From positions 1 through 8,275 of the forward strand of contig JAJCYJ010000788.1 of the NCBI GenBank assembly GCA_029262975.1: DNA of 8,275 bases, read 5' to 3'. This document shows, in pieces, positions 6,744 through 8,275 of this stretch. Position numbers and translations under genes: made by a program. Under the pieces are notes generated by a model that saw only the letters and a list, made by a program, of their open reading frames with translations, had not been told where the DNA came from and did not search any database. Within the stretch, counting starts at the first letter, position 1, and every line of letters begins with the position of its first letter. The DNA is from Saprospiraceae bacterium (GTDB lineage: Bacteria; Bacteroidota; Bacteroidia; Chitinophagales; Saprospiraceae).

Positions 6744-8255
6744 TTAGTCCAGTTTGACAAAAGGCAAATGTTCTCTCGTGTCATTTGTCAAAATTTCTAA
6801 ATAATAAAGACCTTCTGATAACATAGAGATATCAATAGCCAGATTTTTGCGTAAACCAGTGGTAATTCTTTTGATCAATTTTCCCTGGATATCCCTGATT
6901 GCAATATCTGTCTGGTTGTTACCTGCCTCGATTATGCCTACGAATATTTGATTATGTGCAGGATTCGGAAACATTGATACATCCGGGTTCGCCTCAACAT
7001 TCCGAGAATAAGCTACTGGATCTTCAATATCGACACAGGTGCCCAGGAATAATGATTCATATGCCTTGGATCCATTAACAAATCCATTGGCTTGTACGAT
7101 TCCTTCTAATTCGGTTGCATACTCAGATGACGAAATAAAGAGACACTTTATGTCTTCTGGCGAAAATTCTGAGAGATGAGTACCCAATACAGCTGATAGC
7201 CCTGAAATGATAGCTACGGCTTGTGAAGTGCCGGATTTTTCAACAATTCCTTGATATAAGTCAGGTCCCATAATTCCTTCCCCAATAATGGCGAGATCAA
7301 CAGTCGTAGCACCATAATTAGAAAAGTAAGACAACTCTTCATAACAATTTATCGAAGCCACAGATATAATGTTCTCGTTAGAATATGTAGCAGGAAAAGA
7401 GGCTTCTTGGAAATTATCATTATTGATTGCGTTATTGCCCGCTGATGAAATAACCAGCACTCCCTGACTTTCGGCATAATCAATGACTGTTTTCAAGGGA
7501 CTACTTTCCTGGTTACCAGATGCTGTATAACTAAAACTCATATTTATGACATCGACACCTTCATTCACACAATCGATTACAGCTCTTATCGTAGTAGATA
7601 TGTAGCCTTCGCCCTGTGAATTGTGGGTTTTCTTAATGTCCAAACTGACGTTCTGTTCACTCGAATAATTAATGATGTCGGCAATAATTCCGGCTATATG
7701 TGAACCATGACCGTGGTCATCTTCAGGATCGAAATCCTCGTTTACGTAGTCATAGCCAGAGTAACTCTGCAATGAGAAGTTAAATCCTGATTGGCTATTA
7801 TCTGAAATATCAGAAATACCAGTATCTAGAATAGCAATTTTGACCGATTGAGATCCTTGCGGAAGGTATATATGATAATCGCTTTGATTACAATTGCTTT
7901 GTTGAGAAAATACTGATGGAACTGTGCCTTTGTAATTGAGGTCCGCGCCGTCGATCTCTGTCTTGTCTTGTGAATGAATTACGCTTTCATTGATATTAGT
8001 GATAACAGTCCCGTCAGATGTTGTATAAGGAAAACTCATCACGCGCCAAAGACCGATTCTCAGGTTGTCATCAAACCAAATCTGACTGGAGTTATGGTCA
8101 TTTAATAAATCCTGAACAAGTGCCGGAGAACCCACTGTCGATGTAGGTAATTGTACTAAATATTCATCTGCACTAGAGGCACTTTGAGTGAATGCAGATA
8201 TTGTGTATAACATGAATATGAATGTGCTTAATAACGATGTAATTGTCTTTTTCAT
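6744..8255 (-). CDS. Secreted subtilisin-like S8 serine protease with T9SS type A sorting domain
   Basis: This 503-aa protein has a signal peptide (about 1-24, MKKTITSLLSTFIFMLYTIS, probably cut before or near Gln24). An N-terminal region (about 28-110) resembles a protease prodomain. The S8 catalytic domain follows (about 136-400). The triad is visible: Asp144 in AILDTG, His183 in GHGSHIAG and Ser344 in SGTSQA; Asn274 in SAGNN is the oxyanion residue. The Ser motif has Gln where the family usually has Met (GTSMA). The last 76 or so residues, starting at FPNPAHNQ (429), form a Por secretion system type A sorting domain (FPNP, then IRDIQGKLI and LSEGLYYLEI), so the enzyme should cross the outer membrane through T9SS and be released or surface-attached. 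It is compact, with no extra binding module. ATG 8255 is the only in-frame start before an upstream TAA (8273-8271); its leader TTAATAAATAAG is AT-rich without a Shine-Dalgarno. It lies upstream of the TPR-CHAT gene on the same strand. The cleaved substrate is unknown. Confidence 0.94.
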   Translation of the reverse strand: MKKTITSLLSTFIFMLYTISAFTQSASSADEYLVQLPTSTVGSPALVQDLLNDHNSSQIWFDDNLRIGLWRVMSFPYTTSDGTVITNINESVIHSQDKTEIDGADLNYKGTVPSVFSQQSNCNQSDYHIYLPQGSQSVKIAILDTGISDISDNSQSGFNFSLQSYSGYDYVNEDFDPEDDHGHGSHIAGIIADIINYSSEQNVSLDIKKTHNSQGEGYISTTIRAVIDCVNEGVDVINMSFSYTASGNQESSPLKTVIDYAESQGVLVISSAGNNAINNDNFQEASFPATYSNENIISVASINCYEELSYFSNYGATTVDLAIIGEGIMGPDLYQGIVEKSGTSQAVAIISGLSAVLGTHLSEFSPEDIKCLFISSSEYATELEGIVQANGFVNGSKAYESLFLGTCVDIEDPVAYSRNVEANPDVSMFPNPAHNQIFVGIIEAGNNQTDIAIRDIQGKLIKRITTGLRKNLAIDISMLSEGLYYLEILTNDTREHLPFVKLD

Positions 8256-8275
8256 CTTATTTATTAATGTTTAAA

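Overview
The window looks like chromosomal sequence from a Bacteroidota bacterium, plausibly a Saprospiria or Cytophagia-like environmental lineage. The evidence is the type IX secretion (T9SS) type A sorting domain at the C-terminus of the subtilisin-like protease, the AT-rich gene leaders without a clear Shine-Dalgarno motif, moderate GC, and a gene set (BNR/VPS10-type propeller protein, signal-peptide TPR-CHAT protein, S8-T9SS protease) that is common in that phylum. The lineage below phylum is a guess.

All three genes lie on the minus strand, so transcription runs right to left. At 6744-8255 is a complete secreted S8 serine protease (503 aa) with an intact Asp-His-Ser triad and a T9SS sorting domain. 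After a 137-base gap comes a complete 930-aa TPR-CHAT protein (3814-6606) with a signal peptide, about seven TPRs, an intact His/Cys caspase-like dyad and a single C-terminal membrane anchor. A 34-base concentric inverted repeat ends 7 bases before its start codon. A 555-base non-coding gap (3259-3813) follows. It holds a 9/18-bp minisatellite, a local GC-rich patch with three small hairpins, a heptamer tandem repeat and a 16-bp palindrome. The last gene (1-3258) is a large exported BNR/VPS10-like beta-propeller protein that runs off the left edge. Its reading frame is open across the whole span, but it is one base out of frame with its only good ATG and signal peptide start, so it carries an apparent +1 frameshift in the signal sequence.

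All three proteins are predicted to be exported: one to the cell surface or medium, one anchored in the inner membrane facing the periplasm, and one periplasmic, surface or lipid-anchored. The closest thing to a system is the adjacent pair of unrelated proteases, S8 and membrane-anchored TPR-CHAT, with a strong dyad element between them. A functional link between them is inference. I found no tRNA, rRNA, CRISPR array, insertion sequence or phage gene.
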